Translations under genes and position numbers: made by a program
Source: Clostridiaceae bacterium
Lineage (GTDB): Bacteria > Bacillota > Clostridia > Lachnospirales > Lachnospiraceae
DNA: 64,000 bases
Reading direction: 5' to 3'
Assembly (NCBI GenBank): GCA_009911065.1
Contig: QXWR01000018.1
Span: forward strand, 28,223 to 92,222
The notes under the pieces: model-generated
What the model saw: only the letters and a program-made list of their open reading frames with translations
What the model was told of the DNA's origin: nothing
Databases searched by the model: none
In this document: positions 1-9,142 of the stretch, piece after piece
Layout: each line of letters opens with the position of its first letter
Numbering within the stretch: the first letter of the stretch is position 1

Positions 1-1
1 C

Positions 2-409
2 ATCCGTGCAGCACAGGCAGCAGGTCTGACGGTATGCAGCGGCGGAATCATGGGGCTGGGGGAGACGGTGGAGGATCGGATTGACATGGCAATTACTTTA
101 AGGGAGCTGGGAATCAAAAGTGTTCCCATAAACATGCTCAATCCTATTTCAGGCACGCCGTTTGGGGAGAATAAAAAGCTGACCACAGAGGAGATGAGGC
201 GGATTGTGGCAGTGTATCGTTTCCTTCTGCCAGATGCTTTTATCCGTCTGGCCGGAGGGCGGGGGCTTTTGCCAGATAAGGGAAAAAGCTGCTTTGAGTC
301 TGGAGCCAACGCAGCAATTTCCGGTGATATGCTGACCACTGGGGGAATTACTGTGGATACAGACAAGAAGCTTTTGCAGGAATTAGGCTATGAGATTATT
401 CTTAGATAG
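2..409 (+). CDS. bioB: Biotin synthase, 3' part (truncated by window edge)
   Basis: This is the C-terminal 135 codons of biotin synthase, the radical-SAM enzyme that inserts sulfur into dethiobiotin. The frame is open from base 2, reading AGLTVCSGGIMGLGET, so the gene starts outside the window. Family hallmarks are GLGET, SVPINMLNPISGTP, RLAGGR and the closing GANAAISGDMLTT. The N-terminal CxxxCxxC cluster motif lies outside the window and cannot be checked. It is followed after 26 bases by bioD and then an overlapping bioA, so this is the end of a biotin operon. Identity is secure. Confidence 0.95.
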   Translation: MRAAQAAGLTVCSGGIMGLGETVEDRIDMAITLRELGIKSVPINMLNPISGTPFGENKKLTTEEMRRIVAVYRFLLPDAFIRLAGGRGLLPDKGKSCFESGANAAISGDMLTTGGITVDTDKKLLQELGYEIILR

Positions 410-435
410 TTCAGGAAAGGTTTGTTAAGAGAAAA

Positions 436-1131
436 ATGAGCAGAACTGTGTTTATTACAGGAACTGGTACGGATGTGGGAAAAACTTACGTAGCAGGTTT
501 GATGGTGAAAAAATTGAAGGAGAGCGGATGGTCTGCCGGGTATTATAAGGCAGCTATGAGCGGAAATGACCGAAGGGCTGACGGCAGTCTGATTCCTGGT
601 GATGGGGATTTTGTAAAACGGATTTCCGGCATCTCCCAGCCTCTCCAGGAAATGTGTCCTTATGTTTATGAAACGGCTGTGTCTCCTCACCTGGCTTCCC
701 GAATCGAGGGAAACCAGGTGAGGATGGAGCGGGTTTTTGAAGGATTGAAACGTGTGTGCCAAACGTATGATTATGTCACAATGGAAGGTTCTGGCGGCAT
801 TCTTTGTCCCATTTGCGTGGATGAGAGGAAGATCTGGCTGGAGGATATTGTGAAAGCTTGCGGCCTTGGATGTGTGATGGTGGCAGATGCAGGACTTGGA
901 ACCATTAATCAGGTTGGGCTGACGGCATTTTATATGAAAGAAAAAAAGATTCCTTTAAGAGGAATTATATTCAATCATTTTCAGCCCGGAAACCAGCTTC
1001 ATGAAGATAACTTAAACATGTGCGAAGCTGTGACTGGCGTGAAGGTGGTGGCCTGTGTGAGGGAGGGGGACAGAGAACTGAATATTTCTCCGGAACTTTT
1101 AAAAGCTTTGTATAAGGAGGATGTGTCATGA
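436..1131 (+). CDS. bioD: Dethiobiotin synthetase
   Basis: ATP-dependent ligase that closes the ureido ring of dethiobiotin from 7,8-diaminopelargonate and CO2 in the cytoplasm. At 231 residues it has the usual BioD length. The N-terminus carries the P-loop GTGTDVGKT (about residues 9-17), followed by the YYKAAMSG substrate region and, mid-protein, MEGSGGILCPI, which matches the family's EGxGG segment. It lies between bioB and bioA; its stop overlaps the bioA start by four bases, indicating translational coupling. The family assignment is firm; only the start is slightly uncertain because the upstream ribosome site is weak. Confidence 0.95.
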   Translation: MSRTVFITGTGTDVGKTYVAGLMVKKLKESGWSAGYYKAAMSGNDRRADGSLIPGDGDFVKRISGISQPLQEMCPYVYETAVSPHLASRIEGNQVRMERVFEGLKRVCQTYDYVTMEGSGGILCPICVDERKIWLEDIVKACGLGCVMVADAGLGTINQVGLTAFYMKEKKIPLRGIIFNHFQPGNQLHEDNLNMCEAVTGVKVVACVREGDRELNISPELLKALYKEDVS

Positions 1132-2327
1132 TCTGGTTTCCTTATGAACAGATGAAAACCATGAAGAAGCCGTGGAAAATTCTGGATGCAGAAGGGGTTT
1201 ATTTGTATACCGAAGATCAGAAGCTTATCGACTCGGTTTCTTCCTGGTGGAGTGTGATTCACGGCTATAAACATCCAGAGCTGAATGAAGCGATTATTTC
1301 CCAGGTGAAGAAATTTTCTCACGTGATGTTAGGCGGGCTGACCCATGAACCGGTGGAAAAGTTGTCTGACAAGCTTGAAAGCTGGCTGCCGGGAGATTTG
1401 GATTACTGCTTTTTTTCCGATTCCGGCAGTGTGGCAGTGGAGGTGGGGCTGAAAATGGCCCTTCAGTACTACATGAACCAGGGGGAAAATCAGCGCACCA
1501 AAATCCTTTCCCTGGAACATTCTTACCATGGAGATACCTTTAAAACCATGGAGGCAGGAGATGATGAGGATTATCATTTTGTCCTGAAGGCCTATGGATC
1601 AAACCCCCATGTGATTCACATTCCTACCAAGATTCCGGCTCTGGAGGAGGCGTTTTTAAAATACCATTCAGAGTTGAATTGTTTTCTGGTGGAACCTCTT
1701 TTGCAGGGAGCCGGGGGAATGCGAATGTATGATGTGGCATTTTTAAGACGGGCCAGACAGCTGTGCGACCAGTATGGCGTGCTTTTGGTGTTTGACGAGG
1801 TGGCCACAGGGTTTGGGCGGACCGGCAACCGATTTGTGGCGGATTTGGTGCTGCCGGATATTTTGATTTTGGGGAAAGCCCTTACTGGCGGATACATGGG
1901 ACATGCAGTTACCGTGGCAAACCGAAAGGTTTTTGAGGGCTTTTACAACGACAATCCGGAACATGCCTTAATGCATGGACCGACTTTTATGGGAAATGCT
2001 CTGGCATGTAGTGTGGCTTTAAAATCCATTGAGATTTTTGAAAAACAGGATTATATGTCAAAGATTCACAAAATTGAGTCCATTACCAGACGGGAGATGG
2101 AAGGATTTTTTGACCCGCGTATTCAGGAGATTCGAATTATGGGAGGCTGTGTCTGTGTGGAAGTGAAGGATGCTTCTGTGTTAAAAGGGTATCAGCAGTT
2201 TGCCTATGAAAGAGGAGTGTTCAGTCGGCCGTTTCTGAACTGTCTCTATGCCATGGTTCCTTATATTATTCAGGAAGAGGAACTGGTGAAGGTGCTTGGG
2301 ACGATGAAAGCGTGGTTTGGAAGGTGA
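1128..2327 (+). CDS. bioA: Adenosylmethionine-8-amino-7-oxononanoate aminotransferase
   Basis: PLP-dependent class III aminotransferase that makes 7,8-diaminopelargonate, normally with S-adenosylmethionine as amino donor. Visible features are SSWWSVIHGYKHPELNEAI near the N-terminus, the cofactor-binding region SDSGSVAVEVGLKMA, the aspartate segment LLVFDEVATGFGRTG, and the Schiff-base lysine in GKALTGG (K250). At 399 residues it is somewhat shorter than many BioA proteins. The ATG overlaps the bioD stop. Gene order bioB-bioD-bioA makes an alternative class III aminotransferase role unlikely. Confidence 0.93.
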   Translation: MIWFPYEQMKTMKKPWKILDAEGVYLYTEDQKLIDSVSSWWSVIHGYKHPELNEAIISQVKKFSHVMLGGLTHEPVEKLSDKLESWLPGDLDYCFFSDSGSVAVEVGLKMALQYYMNQGENQRTKILSLEHSYHGDTFKTMEAGDDEDYHFVLKAYGSNPHVIHIPTKIPALEEAFLKYHSELNCFLVEPLLQGAGGMRMYDVAFLRRARQLCDQYGVLLVFDEVATGFGRTGNRFVADLVLPDILILGKALTGGYMGHAVTVANRKVFEGFYNDNPEHALMHGPTFMGNALACSVALKSIEIFEKQDYMSKIHKIESITRREMEGFFDPRIQEIRIMGGCVCVEVKDASVLKGYQQFAYERGVFSRPFLNCLYAMVPYIIQEEELVKVLGTMKAWFGR

Positions 2328-2442
2328 GAAACATAATTTTTTGTTTACCTAGACCTGCTTTTGTGTTAAAATGCATCTATCACAAAGAAAACGACACTGT
2401 GAATCTGCCCTAAATTGATCAAAAAAGAAAGAATGTGTTGTT

Positions 2443-3000
2443 ATGCCAGAACGATTTGCTCATAGAAACATTTACTCTCAAGAGGACTATTACAATCTGC
2501 CAGATGATGTCAGAGCAGAATTGATTCATGGTCAGATTTATTACATGTCAGCTCCCAGCAGAGTACACCAGGAGATATTGAATTTTATAAATACAGAAAT
2601 CAATCTCTTTCTTCGCTCCAAAGGTGGTCCCTGTAAAGTCTATCCAGCTCCTTTTGCCGTCAAATTGTTTGAGGATAGTGATAAAACGGTGGTAGAGCCT
2701 GATATTTCGGTGATCTGTGATCCGAATAAGCTGACGGACCGTGGCTGTGACGGAGCGCCGGATTGGATTGTAGAAATTATATCCCCCGCCACTTCCAGTA
2801 ATGACTATGTACGTAAACTGAATCTTTATATGGATGCTGGTGTAAAAGAATATTGGATTGTGGACCCTCTTAAAAAGTGGATTTATGTGTACCATTTGGA
2901 AGAAACCAGGTTTGAGACTACTCCTTACACCTTCCAGGACAGAATTAAAGTTAATATTTATGATGATTTGTGGATTGATTTTACAGAACTTGGTTTGTGA
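2443..3000 (+). CDS. Uma2 family (DUF820) PD-(D/E)xK nuclease-fold protein
   Basis: This 185-residue protein has the Uma2/DUF820 pattern: an N-terminal ELIHGQIYYMSAPSRVHQ segment, VEPDISVICD in the middle, then PDWIVEIISPATSSNDY and a C-terminal GVKEYWIVDPLKKWIYVY. In this fold the D of the PD motif and the E of VEI form part of a nuclease-type active site, but cellular function is generally unknown for the family. It stands alone between the biotin operon and a strong terminator. The upstream ribosome site is poor, so translation may be weak. The family call is confident; I do not assign a role. Confidence 0.85.
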   Translation: MPERFAHRNIYSQEDYYNLPDDVRAELIHGQIYYMSAPSRVHQEILNFINTEINLFLRSKGGPCKVYPAPFAVKLFEDSDKTVVEPDISVICDPNKLTDRGCDGAPDWIVEIISPATSSNDYVRKLNLYMDAGVKEYWIVDPLKKWIYVYHLEETRFETTPYTFQDRIKVNIYDDLWIDFTELGL

Positions 3001-3030
3001 ATGAAACGTTATATTTGGCTTTTAAAAAGA

Positions 3031-3080
3031 AAAGTGTTGTTGTACGGATGTAAAAAAATCTGTGCAACAGCGCTTTTTTT
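3031..3080 (+). terminator. Rho-independent terminator after the Uma2 gene
   Basis: Arms 3031-3048 and 3059-3076 pair over 18 positions without a mismatch if G-U pairs are allowed. The loop is A-rich, and the downstream arm runs into a T-tract. It separates the biotin/Uma2 transcripts from the regulator gene that follows. Confidence 0.8.
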
Positions 3081-3249
3081 ATGAGTTTTACATACAAGTT
3101 TATGGTAAGGATTGGATTGTTTATTTTTATAGAAAAAAAGGTATTTATGTGGTAATATATTGATACTTGATTTTATATTTTTGATGGAATCTCTTTCCGA
3201 TTGCTGCAGGTTGGAGATGACCAAATTGGACTTATGAAAATGGAGGAAA

Positions 3250-6180
3250 ATGAAAGAACAGATTTTGGAGTTAATAAAGGGAGAGGACAGAAAGAATCCT
3301 TTGACGGACGAGGAGATTGCCATTCGGCTGGGAGTGAATCGCAAGACGGTAACTTTAAACCGGCAGGAAGCAGGGATTGCCGATTCCAGAGAGAGGAAAA
3401 AGCCAGTGTTAAAGGCCAGACTTCAGGAGCTGATGAAGGAAGCTTCATCGGTGTCAGAGCGTGAACTGACCAGACGTCTGGAGGAGGAAGGATTTGTTGT
3501 AGGAAAATATGTGGTTGGTAAGCTGGCAGAGGAGATTCGCAGAGAAGTTCTTAATCAGGAAAAAAACAAGGAAGCAGACAAAGAAGCTCTTCGCTTGGAA
3601 AACCAGAAAGAAACAGACAAAAATCCAGCAAGGAAAGAGAGTCCCCATGCCAGTATTTTCCGGGATTTTGTCGGATACAGGGGCAGCTTGAAAAATCAGA
3701 TTTCCCAGGCACAGGCAGCGGTTCTCTATCCGCCGAGAGGTCTTCACTGCTTGATTTATGGTCCGTCGGGAGTGGGGAAAAGCTTTCTGGCGGAGCTGAT
3801 GCACAGCTTTGCCTGCGGGACGGACAATTTTGGAAAGAATCCCCCTTATTTTGCTTTTAACTGTGCAGATTATGCAGATAATCCCCAGCTTCTTCTGGCT
3901 CAGTTGTTCGGATACAATAAGGGAAGTTTCACAGGCGCAGACCGGGACCGAAAAGGAGTGGTGGAGCTGTGCAATGGGGGGATTTTATTTCTGGATGAGG
4001 TTCACCGTCTTTCACCGGAAGGGCAGGAGATTTTGTTTTATTTGATGGATAAGGGGAAATTTCGAAGGTTGGGAGAAGTGGATACCCAAAGAGAAAGCCA
4101 TCTGATGATTATTGCCGCTACCACTGAAAATCCTCAAAGTTCGCTTCTTGTAACATTCCGCAGAAGGATTCCCATGATCATTGAGATTCCCCCTTTAAGG
4201 GAGCGGCCAAGGGAAGAATGTCTGGAGTTTATCAGCCGGTTTTTCTGGCAGGAAGCCAGCCTTCTTGGGAAACACATTATTGTAAAAAAAGAAGTACTCC
4301 AATATCTAATGAGTGTGGATTATGTGGGAAATGTGGGACAGGTAAAATCCGACATTAAAGTTTGCTGCGCAAAAGCATTTCTGGAGAGCAAACGGAGAAA
4401 ATCCGAAGCTATAGAAGTGGACTTTGAATGTTTGACGGGTGATTTAAAGGGCGCCATCCGCCAAGATTACTCTGGCAGAGAACTGCGTCTGGTTCAGGAA
4501 GACATGTATTTTTATCCAGAAGACGGATTTGGAGTGCAGAAACAGGGGGAGGAGCTGAAAAACTGGGATATTTACGGCATATTAGAACGGACTTATGACC
4601 GGCTTGTCCGGGCCGGGATCAGTGAAACCGAGATTAACAGCCGTCTTACGTCTGAGATCGAGGCGCAGCTTTCCAGAGGACTCCGTCAGATTGAAAGCTC
4701 CCGTTTCAGCGGGGATGAGATGGAAACCATTGTAGGCGCTGAGATTATGAAAGTGACCAGAGACATTTACCAGATGGCCAGGGGATATTTTCCAGATTTA
4801 AGAGAGTCTCTTTTGTGTCCGTTGGCGGTTCATATGAAAATGGCCCTTCAGAGAAGCGACGGCAAAAGCCGGGTGGCCACAAGAGTGCAGGGATTAAAAG
4901 TCCGTTATCAGAAAGAGTATGAGGTGGCGGAGAAAATATGGGAGGAGATTGGACGGAAGTATTATGTTACCATGCCAGAGGAGGAGATTGGATTTCTGGC
5001 CATGTATCTGTATCGGTTTCGGGAACATGAAGAGACCATAAAAAACAGGATTAGCGTGTTGGTGGTGTCCCATGGAGCGGTTGCCTGCGGGATGGCAGAG
5101 GTGGCCAACGCGGTTTTAGGCACGGATCATGCCAAAGGACTGGAGATGAATCTGATGGATTCACCGGCAGAGATGACGGAAAAGGTAATTCAGGCAGCCT
5201 TGATTTTAAATCAGGGGAAAGGCGTCATTATTCTGGCAGATATGGGTTCCCTTTTGCTGGTAGGAGATCAGATTCGGGAGCGTTTGGGAATTGCCGTGGG
5301 TATAGTGGGAAGAACGGATACCATGATGGTGATTGATGCGGTCCGCCGGACTTTGTGGACCGATGACAGTCTGGAACAGATTGTGGAAGCATTGGATGTT
5401 AAACGTTCTGTGTCGTCCAGGGATACTGGAAAGAAACCGTGGAAAAAGGCAGTTTTATGTCTGTGTATTACAGGGGAAGGGGCTGCAAGGCTTTTGCGGG
5501 ATTTTGTGACCGAGCGGTTGAAAAGCAGTTTAAATGGCATTGAGATTCTGGTTCGTGGGTATATTGAAGCAGCAGATGTAAATCAGATTATTCGCAAAGT
5601 AGAAGAAAACTATGAGATTCTGGCGATTGTGGGAACCATTGATCCAGAACAGGAGGCATATCCGTTTTTGTCACTTCAGAATGTGTATTCTGGAAATGGA
5701 TTAAGCGTTTTGCGGAGAATTTTAAAACGGTGTCATTTGATGGAGGAAAATGATCTGAAAGAAGTGATCTATTCCCGCTATATTTTCATGCCGTCTCAGG
5801 GAAGATATAAAGATGAGTTGCTGGATGAGATGATTGGAAGGCTGGTGGAAGATGGTTATGTAGATGCCGGCTTTTTGCTTAGTGTATACAAGCGGGAAGG
5901 CATGATGACTACGGTTTTAAACGGTGGAATTGCAATTCCTCACGGAAATCCGGAACATGTCTTAAAACCAGTCATTGCGGTAACAAAATTGGACAGTCCG
6001 GTGGCATGGGACGGAATCAATACCGTAGATTTAATTTTTGTCCTTGCTTTAGACGAAAAATCAAAAAAATATTTTGAGCAGTTATATCAAATTATTTCTG
6101 ACGAATCTATGGTTTCTTCCCTGCGAAGCTGTCAAAGACCGGAAGAAATCTATAAAATTTTATGTAAGTGCAACCAATGA
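3250..6180 (+). CDS. LevR-like sigma-54-dependent transcriptional activator with PTS regulatory domains
   Basis: A 976-residue enhancer-binding activator whose activity should be set by PTS phosphorylation. In order: an N-terminal helix-turn-helix-like part (about 1-100); an AAA+ sigma-54 activation domain with Walker A GPSGVGKS (171-178), the sigma-54 contact loop as GSFTGA (225-230, usual GAFTGA) and Walker B GGILFLDEVH; a PRD domain (about 490-595); a mannose-type IIA domain with its histidine in VVSHG (H608); a GatB-like segment; and a C-terminal fructose/mannitol-type IIA domain with AIPHG (H898). The PRD retains its first conserved histidine (H528), but the second is tyrosine (Y586). 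A sigma-54 promoter lies directly downstream, so the aldolase-PTS-dehydratase operon is the obvious target. Confidence 0.9.
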   Translation: MKEQILELIKGEDRKNPLTDEEIAIRLGVNRKTVTLNRQEAGIADSRERKKPVLKARLQELMKEASSVSERELTRRLEEEGFVVGKYVVGKLAEEIRREVLNQEKNKEADKEALRLENQKETDKNPARKESPHASIFRDFVGYRGSLKNQISQAQAAVLYPPRGLHCLIYGPSGVGKSFLAELMHSFACGTDNFGKNPPYFAFNCADYADNPQLLLAQLFGYNKGSFTGADRDRKGVVELCNGGILFLDEVHRLSPEGQEILFYLMDKGKFRRLGEVDTQRESHLMIIAATTENPQSSLLVTFRRRIPMIIEIPPLRERPREECLEFISRFFWQEASLLGKHIIVKKEVLQYLMSVDYVGNVGQVKSDIKVCCAKAFLESKRRKSEAIEVDFECLTGDLKGAIRQDYSGRELRLVQEDMYFYPEDGFGVQKQGEELKNWDIYGILERTYDRLVRAGISETEINSRLTSEIEAQLSRGLRQIESSRFSGDEMETIVGAEIMKVTRDIYQMARGYFPDLRESLLCPLAVHMKMALQRSDGKSRVATRVQGLKVRYQKEYEVAEKIWEEIGRKYYVTMPEEEIGFLAMYLYRFREHEETIKNRISVLVVSHGAVACGMAEVANAVLGTDHAKGLEMNLMDSPAEMTEKVIQAALILNQGKGVIILADMGSLLLVGDQIRERLGIAVGIVGRTDTMMVIDAVRRTLWTDDSLEQIVEALDVKRSVSSRDTGKKPWKKAVLCLCITGEGAARLLRDFVTERLKSSLNGIEILVRGYIEAADVNQIIRKVEENYEILAIVGTIDPEQEAYPFLSLQNVYSGNGLSVLRRILKRCHLMEENDLKEVIYSRYIFMPSQGRYKDELLDEMIGRLVEDGYVDAGFLLSVYKREGMMTTVLNGGIAIPHGNPEHVLKPVIAVTKLDSPVAWDGINTVDLIFVLALDEKSKKYFEQLYQIISDESMVSSLRSCQRPEEIYKILCKCNQ

Positions 6181-6203
6181 AAAGGATCAATAACCATCTT
6201 TTT

Positions 6204-6222
6204 TCCGTCGGGAACCGATGGA
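6204..6222. promoter_or_regulatory. Inverted repeat upstream of the sigma-54 promoter
   Basis: Two eight-base arms (6204-6211 and 6215-6222) flank a three-base spacer and match at seven of eight positions. It sits about 22 bases upstream of the -24 box. It could be the binding site of the LevR-like activator, although enhancers for this class are usually further upstream; binding by another regulator is possible. Confidence 0.4.
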
Positions 6223-6243
6223 GAGTACAAAATTAGACAAATA

Positions 6244-6260
6244 TTGGCATCATTCTTGCT
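6244..6260 (+). promoter_or_regulatory. Sigma-54 (-24/-12) promoter for the aldolase-PTS-dehydratase operon
   Basis: The sequence TTGGCATCATTCTTGCT matches the sigma-54 consensus TGGCAC-N5-TTGCW. The invariant GG (6246-6247) and GC (6258-6259) are exactly ten bases apart. It lies about 30 bases before the aldolase start and directly downstream of a gene for a sigma-54 activator, which makes the assignment strong. Confidence 0.88.
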
Positions 6261-6290
6261 CTAATATAAAGTGAAAGGAGTGAGGATGAT

Positions 6291-6923
6291 ATGGACATTC
6301 AGAATTTCCCAAAGGTTACGGTTATTTTAAGAGGCTACACCTATCCGCAAATTCGGGCAGTAGTGAAAAACCTCGTAGGAAGCAGGCTTCGTTCCGTGGA
6401 GATTACCATGAATACGCCTGGAGCGCTGGAAGCGATTGAAAAAATCAGCCAGGAGTTTCAGGAGTCGATTCTGGTAGGCGCTGGTACGGTTCTCACCTAC
6501 GAGGAGGCACAGGCGTCCATTGCGGCAGGTGCAGCTTTTTTGTTGTCCCCTACCATGCTGGATAAGAAAATTCTGGATTTGTGCAGGGAAAAAAAGATTA
6601 TCAGTGTCCCGGGAGCCTTTTCTCCCACAGAAATTAAGAAAAGCTTTGAGGATGGGGCAGACATTGTGAAGGTATTTCCGGCAGCAAGGCTGGGGAGCAG
6701 GTATCTGTCGGATTTGGCGGCGCCTTTGGGGAAAATGCCGCTGATGGTAGTAGGGGGAATCGGCACAGGCAATATTGAAGAATATTTTAAGGCAGGGGCT
6801 TCTTTTGCCGGGATTGCCTCAGGAATCTTTGAAAGGGAGGATATTTTAAATCAGAATGAAGAGGGGATACGAAAATCCATAGAGGCTATGGAGAATAAGC
6901 TGAAGGAGTTGGAAGGAGAGTGA
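6291..6923 (+). CDS. 2-keto-3-deoxy-6-phosphogluconate/4-hydroxy-2-oxoglutarate aldolase family
   Basis: Class I aldolase of the KDPG/KHG family (210 residues, typical length). It cleaves a 2-keto-3-deoxy-6-phospho sugar acid to pyruvate and a triose phosphate through a Schiff base. Expected residues are present: R14 in VILRGY, the catalytic glutamate E37 in VEITMN, VGAGTV, SPTM, PGAFSPTEI, and the Schiff-base lysine K127 in IVKVFPA. It is the first gene after the sigma-54 promoter and has a good ribosome site. The exact stereochemistry of its substrate (gluconate or galactonate series) cannot be read from sequence; the downstream dehydratase indicates it works in an Entner-Doudoroff-type branch. 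Confidence 0.92.
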   Translation: MDIQNFPKVTVILRGYTYPQIRAVVKNLVGSRLRSVEITMNTPGALEAIEKISQEFQESILVGAGTVLTYEEAQASIAAGAAFLLSPTMLDKKILDLCREKKIISVPGAFSPTEIKKSFEDGADIVKVFPAARLGSRYLSDLAAPLGKMPLMVVGGIGTGNIEEYFKAGASFAGIASGIFEREDILNQNEEGIRKSIEAMENKLKELEGE

Positions 6924-6927
6924 TTGT

Positions 6928-7392
6928 ATGGGGATTGCATTTGACCAGTCCTTGATTCTTAAAGTGGAACATGCAAAAACGAATACAGAGGTGTTGACCA
7001 CAATGTGTAATCATCTCTGTGATAAGGGAATTGTAAAAGATACTTATTGTCAGGCGATTTTGGATAGGGAGGCAAGTTTTCCTACTGGTTTAAATACCCA
7101 TGGAATTAATGTTGCCATTCCCCATGCCGATGTGTGCCATGTAAACACAGCTTCTCTCTGTGTGGCTGTGCTTGACCCGGCAATAGACTTTCATGCTATG
7201 GATGAACCGGAGGACGCGGTGGCTGTCAGTCTGGTGATTATGCTGGTTCTCACAGAACCTCATGGACATTTGGAAATGCTGCAAAAGATTGTAGGCTTGA
7301 TTCAGAACCAGGAGGATGTGAAAAAGATCATTACAGCAGAGGATAAGGGAGCCATAGAAGGTGTGATTCGAAGGTATTTGCTGGAGGCATAG
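6928..7392 (+). CDS. PTS IIA component, galactitol/fructose type
   Basis: Cytoplasmic phosphocarrier that takes phosphate from HPr and passes it to IIB. The 154-residue single-domain protein has the EIIA-2 active-site histidine in GINVAIPHAD (H66) and a preceding REASFPTGL segment typical of the family. It begins four bases after the aldolase stop behind a GGAG ribosome site. Its neighbours IIB and IIC belong to the galactitol family, so this is the GatA-like member of that transporter. Which carbohydrate it serves is not evident from this subunit. Confidence 0.9.
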   Translation: MGIAFDQSLILKVEHAKTNTEVLTTMCNHLCDKGIVKDTYCQAILDREASFPTGLNTHGINVAIPHADVCHVNTASLCVAVLDPAIDFHAMDEPEDAVAVSLVIMLVLTEPHGHLEMLQKIVGLIQNQEDVKKIITAEDKGAIEGVIRRYLLEA

Positions 7393-7449
7393 AGGAAGAA
7401 ACAAAATAAGAATAAAATAACAACTGAAAAGCAGAAAGGAAGCAAAATT

Positions 7450-7734
7450 ATGAAAAGAGTATTAGTGGCATGTGGAAATGGAATTGCAACATCAACGGTG
7501 GTGGCAACCAAGATTCGTGAGAAATGTGAAGAAAATGGAGTGGCAGTTACGGTCAATCAGTGTAAGCTTCTGGAGGTGGAGTCAAAGGCAGATGACTATG
7601 ATCTCCTTGTGACCACCGGAAAATTTACCGGCGGTACAGTGACCATTCCGGTGATTACCGCTATTTCTCTGCTGACTGGCATTGGTGAGGACGCTACCTT
7701 GGAGCAGATTGTGGAACAGCTTAAAAAAGAATGA
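7450..7734 (+). CDS. PTS IIB component, galactitol type
   Basis: Small phosphotransfer protein (94 residues) with the phosphorylated cysteine C8 in VACGNGIATST, the P-loop typical of GatB-like IIB proteins. It accepts phosphate from IIA and phosphorylates the incoming substrate held by IIC. It lies 57 bases after the IIA gene with an AAAGGAAG ribosome site. The later motif LVTTGKF is characteristic of the galactitol branch. Length and position fit a free-standing IIB subunit of a three-gene PTS. Confidence 0.9.
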   Translation: MKRVLVACGNGIATSTVVATKIREKCEENGVAVTVNQCKLLEVESKADDYDLLVTTGKFTGGTVTIPVITAISLLTGIGEDATLEQIVEQLKKE

Positions 7735-7798
7735 TTGGAATGGGAATTTTTCGTTACAAAGAAGAGAAAATGCAGTTGTATGAGTGGAGGACGGAAAT

Positions 7799-9142
7799 AT
7801 GCAAATCTTTTACAATATTTTTAACGTGATTTTGGATGCCGGGGCCACTGTCATGCTTCCGATTATTATCACGATAGTAGGGTTGATTTTTGGTGTCAAA
7901 CTGGGCAAAGCGTTCCGTTCCGGCCTGATGTTGGGAATTGGTTTTGCCGGCATTAACCTTGTGATCAATATGATGAAGAGCAGCATTGGTCCGGCGGCAC
8001 AGGCGATGGTAGAAAATTTCGGGATTCATTTGGATATTCTGGATGTAGGCTGGGGGTCGATTGCAGCTGTAACCTGGGCGTCTCCCATTATTGCCCTGTT
8101 GATTTTTGCAATCCTGGCAACAAATATTTTGATGCTGGTGCTGAAAATTACAGATACTTTGGATGTGGATATTTGGAATTACCACCACATGGCGATTGTG
8201 GGAATCCTTGTATATTATGTGACAAAGAACGTGTTTTTGGGGGTTTCTGCCTCGGTAGTTATGGCTGTGATTTCCTTTAAGCTTTCCGACTGGACCGCGC
8301 CTTTGGTGGAAGATTTCTTTGGGATTCCCGGTGTGTCTCTTCCCACAATGTCCGCTTTATCCAGCGTGATTATTGCCGCTCCCATCAACTGGATTCTGGA
8401 CAAGATTCCCGGTGTGGATAAGCTGGATTTCAGCGTAAAGGATGCAAAAAAATATCTTGGCATTTTTGGCGAGCCGATGATGCTGGGCCTGATTTTTGGG
8501 TGTGTTATCGGGGCGCTGGCCCGCTATTCCGTATCGGAAGTTCTCACCCTTGGAGTCAATATGGCGGCGGTTATGGTTTTGATTCCCAAGATGACCTCTC
8601 TTTTTATGGAAGGTTTAATGCCCATTTCGGATGCGGCAAAGAAGTTCTGTCAGGAAAAGTTCAAGGGAAGAAATCTTCTGATTGGACTGGATGCAGCGAT
8701 TGTAGTGGGAAATCCAGATGTAATTACCACTTCTCTGATTGTTATTCCTCTGACGATTTTAATGGCTGCAATTCTGCCTGGGAACCGGGTGCTTCCTTTT
8801 GCCGATCTGGCGGTTGTCACGTTCCGCGTGGCTCTTCCTGTGGCTATGACAAAGGGAAATCTGTTCAAAAATATTATTATTGGGTTATTCTGCACAGCGG
8901 CCATTTTGCTGGCAGGCACATGGACATCTCCAATTCTCACGGCTCTTGCAACGGATGTGGGCCTGGATTTGGGAAGCAATCTGATCACATCCTTTGCAGG
9001 CCCCAGCTTGACCGTAAGCTATCTGATTTATACGGCATTTACCACAAATTTGATGATCTCCATTCCGATTATGCTGCTTGTAATCGGCGGAATCTGGTTT
9101 TATATGTCCCGCAGAGGGCGCCAGAGTGGAGTGGAAGCTTAA
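7799..9142 (+). CDS. PTS IIC component, galactitol family permease
   Basis: Integral membrane permease of the Gat family (447 residues), with about ten hydrophobic segments and family features such as GATVMLPIIITIVGLIFG near the N-terminus and an internal NPDVITTSLIVIPLT. It binds and translocates the substrate phosphorylated by IIB. I chose the ATG at 7799, eight bases after GGAGG (7786-7790); the longer frame starts with a GTG at 7784 inside that ribosome site. It lies between the IIB gene and the IlvD/Edd-type dehydratase. That placement suggests the substrate is a sugar acid rather than galactitol, which is an inference. Confidence 0.9.
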   Translation: MQIFYNIFNVILDAGATVMLPIIITIVGLIFGVKLGKAFRSGLMLGIGFAGINLVINMMKSSIGPAAQAMVENFGIHLDILDVGWGSIAAVTWASPIIALLIFAILATNILMLVLKITDTLDVDIWNYHHMAIVGILVYYVTKNVFLGVSASVVMAVISFKLSDWTAPLVEDFFGIPGVSLPTMSALSSVIIAAPINWILDKIPGVDKLDFSVKDAKKYLGIFGEPMMLGLIFGCVIGALARYSVSEVLTLGVNMAAVMVLIPKMTSLFMEGLMPISDAAKKFCQEKFKGRNLLIGLDAAIVVGNPDVITTSLIVIPLTILMAAILPGNRVLPFADLAVVTFRVALPVAMTKGNLFKNIIIGLFCTAAILLAGTWTSPILTALATDVGLDLGSNLITSFAGPSLTVSYLIYTAFTTNLMISIPIMLLVIGGIWFYMSRRGRQSGVEA

